This document shows, in pieces, positions 61,720-64,000 of a stretch of 64,000 nt of DNA (positions are counted from its first letter, which is position 1; every line of letters begins with the position of its first letter). The translations under genes and the position numbers were made by a program. The notes under the pieces were generated by a model. It was given only the letters and a program-made list of their open reading frames with translations. It did no database searches and was not told where the DNA came from. The DNA comes from Marchantia polymorpha subsp. ruderalis (Eukaryota > Streptophyta > Marchantiopsida > Marchantiales > Marchantiaceae), in the NCBI GenBank assembly GCA_037833965.1, contig AP031353.1:23562501-23626500 (forward strand), read 5' to 3'.

Positions 61720-62900
61720 ACGCGAGATGGTCAACAGTTCTCGAGCAGGCGAGCAGCAGCGGCAACTCGCTAGCGCCGAGAAAGGGAAGGCGACAGATGC
61801 GCCACGAAAGTCTCCCCTCTCAGTTGTAGTGCACAAAAGGTTGCACCGATCACGCTGCTAGTTGCCATGAAGTATGCCAGCTTGGGGTCCAAGATTGAGG
61901 AAGGACACGAAAAACAGAGCCGCAGATGGATGATGAGTTGTTCAGGCTTCATAACATTGGACGCTCTAGCATCGATCTTGCAGCAACACTGCTCAGGTGG
62001 ACTTGCTACAGCCCCTGGAAGTTGGCACACGGGAATGCTGTACCCACTGCGAATACGACGATGGTGATGATGCACGTGTTCATTGGTTTCACATAGTTGA
62101 GCACCACTTCTACTACGAGTCTTAGACGGCTTACCCTCAAAGCTTAAGAAACGTCCACGAAACCACACGATTTTCTTTCTGCCGTCCACGTCCAAATACA
62201 AGGAAGAAATCGAACTCTCAAGGCAGCACATTGTCCAGGGCAACGGTTTACAGAATCAACCAAGTTATCAATCAATGTCATAAACTGTCCCCGGCCCCCA
62301 AGAAAAGAATAGGGCCGAGGGATAAAGGGCGTACAATAACTGGCCAAAGGAGCATCTAGTTAACTGGAACTGTAATCACTCATCTGTCTCGCTCTCTCTC
62401 TCTCTGTCATTATGATTATGTATGTAGTCGGTTGGCCCTGACTACGATCTTGAAAGATTCAAAAATCTCGCTTCGTCGGCCTGTGTCTGAGATAGATCAA
62501 CGGAGTCTGTCTTTCTGTCTGTCTGTACGCCTGCTCGGTCGGTCGATCGATCTCAAGTTGACCCGGAAATCTGGACGAGCTTTATCTGAACTGTACAGAA
62601 ATTCACCATCAGCATCCCTCGCCCGATTTCCAAGGCACGCAGACCGCGATCCTTGGCTCTCAAGGCACGAGCGTCGTTTACAGTATTGCCATACTCACTC
62701 TTAATCTTACATCTGGCAACGGCCATTGCATCGATCTGCCCAGTTGCCATGTCTGTCAGGCTCGGAAGCTCAGTCTTAGGATATGCTGCTGTAATGCCTC
62801 GCTGAAAGATGGGTGAAGAAAAGAAAGGGATGAAGGGTCAAGGGTCAGGGATCAAGCTCTGCTGCTGCAACCAGAAAGATTGGTCTGATCTGCGAGTGTT
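61720..62900. other. Intergenic: AGP upstream region and ADF 3' flank
   Basis: No gene is supported. A (CT)n run lies at about 62391-62406, followed by short GTCT/GATC repeats to about 62555. The last 200-300 bases should be the 3' UTR of ADF. Confidence 0.45.
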
Positions 62901-63320
62901 TCAGCTGGCACGACCCTTGATGACATCGAGGTCCATTTCTGTGGGATCCGTGGCTTGGAGCTCGTAGTGGACGCCGTCGAGCTCCCTTTTGAACTTGTCC
63001 TTGGAGCTCGAGTACATCATCTTGGATTTGACTCGAGAGGTATCGGGCGACCAAGCGATGAAGAAAATCTTGCTCTTACGACAGTTGTCAGGCGTGGTGA
63101 AGTCGAAGTCGAACACTCCGTACCTGCAATCGCTCTCCGGAAGGCAAGCAGCGAATGCATCGTAGTCCTCTGTCGGGGCTCCGGCCTTGTCCACCACAAT
63201 CTGCTGCACTTTCTCGTCGATCTTAAATATAATGTACCGGTACGTCTTTTTCTTCTTCAGCTCCATGAACTTCTCTTTGCACTCCTCCGTGACGGCCATT
63301 CCCGACATTTTGGCCCCCAT
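62901..63320 (-). CDS. ADF: Actin-depolymerising factor (ADF/cofilin)
   Basis: ADF severs and depolymerises actin filaments in the cytoplasm, controlled by phosphorylation of an N-terminal serine and by phosphoinositides (family knowledge). The 139-residue frame is uninterrupted and covers the whole ADF-homology domain: [71 protein letters not shown] and the conserved ending [17 protein letters not shown]. Ser in SGMAV is the equivalent of the regulatory serine. Two ATGs are possible: 63320 (giving [10 protein letters not shown]) and 63308 (giving MSGMAV); I keep the first, whose length resembles plant ADFs. Seed-plant ADF genes have an intron right after the ATG and another within the domain; neither is present here, as I recall for moss ADF. 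Confidence 0.95.
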   Translation of the reverse strand: MGAKMSGMAVTEECKEKFMELKKKKTYRYIIFKIDEKVQQIVVDKAGAPTEDYDAFAACLPESDCRYGVFDFDFTTPDNCRKSKIFFIAWSPDTSRVKSKMMYSSSKDKFKRELDGVHYELQATDPTEMDLDVIKGRAS

Positions 63321-64000
63321 CGTGACGATCTACTCGGCACTGCTCTTCACTGCACAGCAACGATCCGATCACCTGATTGCCTCTTTCCCTCGACCCCCAC
63401 TTCCCGCACCTGATCACTTCCACAAACGTCCTGCACTCGTCTTTCCGCCTCCGAACTCCTTCAGCTTGAATGATCTGAGAACTGATGCTGAGAACTGGAA
63501 AACTCACGACCAGCTGCGCACTAAAGCCTCACCAGATGAAGATACTGCGAAGCATTCCATACACGGGGTTGTGATGTAGTACAGAGCAGATGGTGATTGG
63601 GACGGCTGAGCAGGAACTCAGAAATGAGCCCAAGAAGAAGACGAGGACGAGGACGAGGACGAAGGGCTGCCGCTCCAGTCTCGATCAGAGGGAAACCCGG
63701 ACCTGCCACCACCAGCATAGCATGCCCACTTACGCAAGCAACCGACCAAACTCCTACTCCCTCTTTACCAGTCTCAGAAGACAGACGCGTTTACTGTGCA
63801 CTTTCTTTGATTCAAACGAATCAATTGCGTAATTCGGTGGATCCACAGGCTGACCATCTTCATTTACCATGCACTTTATGCTCCGATTAGTTTTTCCTAA
63901 TCAGAGGTCGGTTTGGCTTTTCCTTCCCAATTTTCGATGCTGCTATAACATGTGGCTGATTCAGTCAGAACACAGCGCAATGCCGTTTGTTTTCCCGCCC
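63321..64000. other. ADF upstream region to window end
   Basis: Promoter and leader of ADF on the minus strand. A small (GACGAG)n run lies at about 63640-63662. No clear core promoter and no supported gene. Confidence 0.45.

Noticed and set aside
1-64000. CRISPR array, bacterial operon or plasmid features
   Set aside because: None present; introns and gene families are those of a plant nucleus, and the tandem units are far too long and diverged for CRISPR.

Overview
The window is nuclear DNA of a land plant. It carries intron-rich genes with ordinary GT-AG introns, AT-rich intergenic DNA and transposon remains. The gene set (an ADF with an uninterrupted coding region, a plant-type CDC48B, a plastid DUF3727 protein, an LRR-ROC-COR 'ROCO' gene and a kinase-less LRR receptor-like protein) fits a bryophyte best, moss more than liverwort. 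That assignment is inference from memory of these families.

Layout. 1-12.7 kb is gene-dense, all on the plus strand: the 3' part of eIF3 subunit h, a 12-exon CDC48B-type AAA ATPase, and a 10-exon DUF3727 protein with a likely plastid transit peptide. 12.7-22.4 kb has no gene I can support; it is AT-rich apart from a more GC-balanced block at about 17.95-21.5 kb. 22.4-26.9 kb is a 12-exon oligopeptide transporter (OPT family). 26.9-30.7 kb is non-coding and becomes very AT-rich.

30.7-34.9 kb is a nest of mobile DNA. A hAT element (31151-34528) can be delimited by 17-bp terminal inverted repeats (16/17) and an 8-bp target duplication (7/8). Its transposase frame is intact but broken by five stop codons, four of them TAG. 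It sits inside a pair of ~75-bp GC-rich inverted repeats. 35-41 kb holds a ~2.1-kb tandem duplication with an older third copy. Three copies of another dispersed repeat lie at 35.2, 48.1 and 51.5 kb; the last is interrupted by a 163-bp hAT-like MITE whose empty site is preserved in the first copy.

42.5-47.3 kb is an LRR-ROC-COR gene whose frame is cut by one in-frame TAA near the end of COR, leaving a 456-codon open tail downstream. 52.7-63.3 kb is gene-bearing again: a 4-exon UDP-glycosyltransferase (+), a single-exon LRR receptor-like protein with a C-terminal membrane anchor (+), a GPI-anchored arabinogalactan-like protein with an 11-residue repeat (-), and actin-depolymerising factor (-).

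The genes do not form a pathway; they are independent nuclear loci. Exon borders were placed by eye from splice signals and family conservation, and every exon chain given as complete adds up to a whole number of codons.
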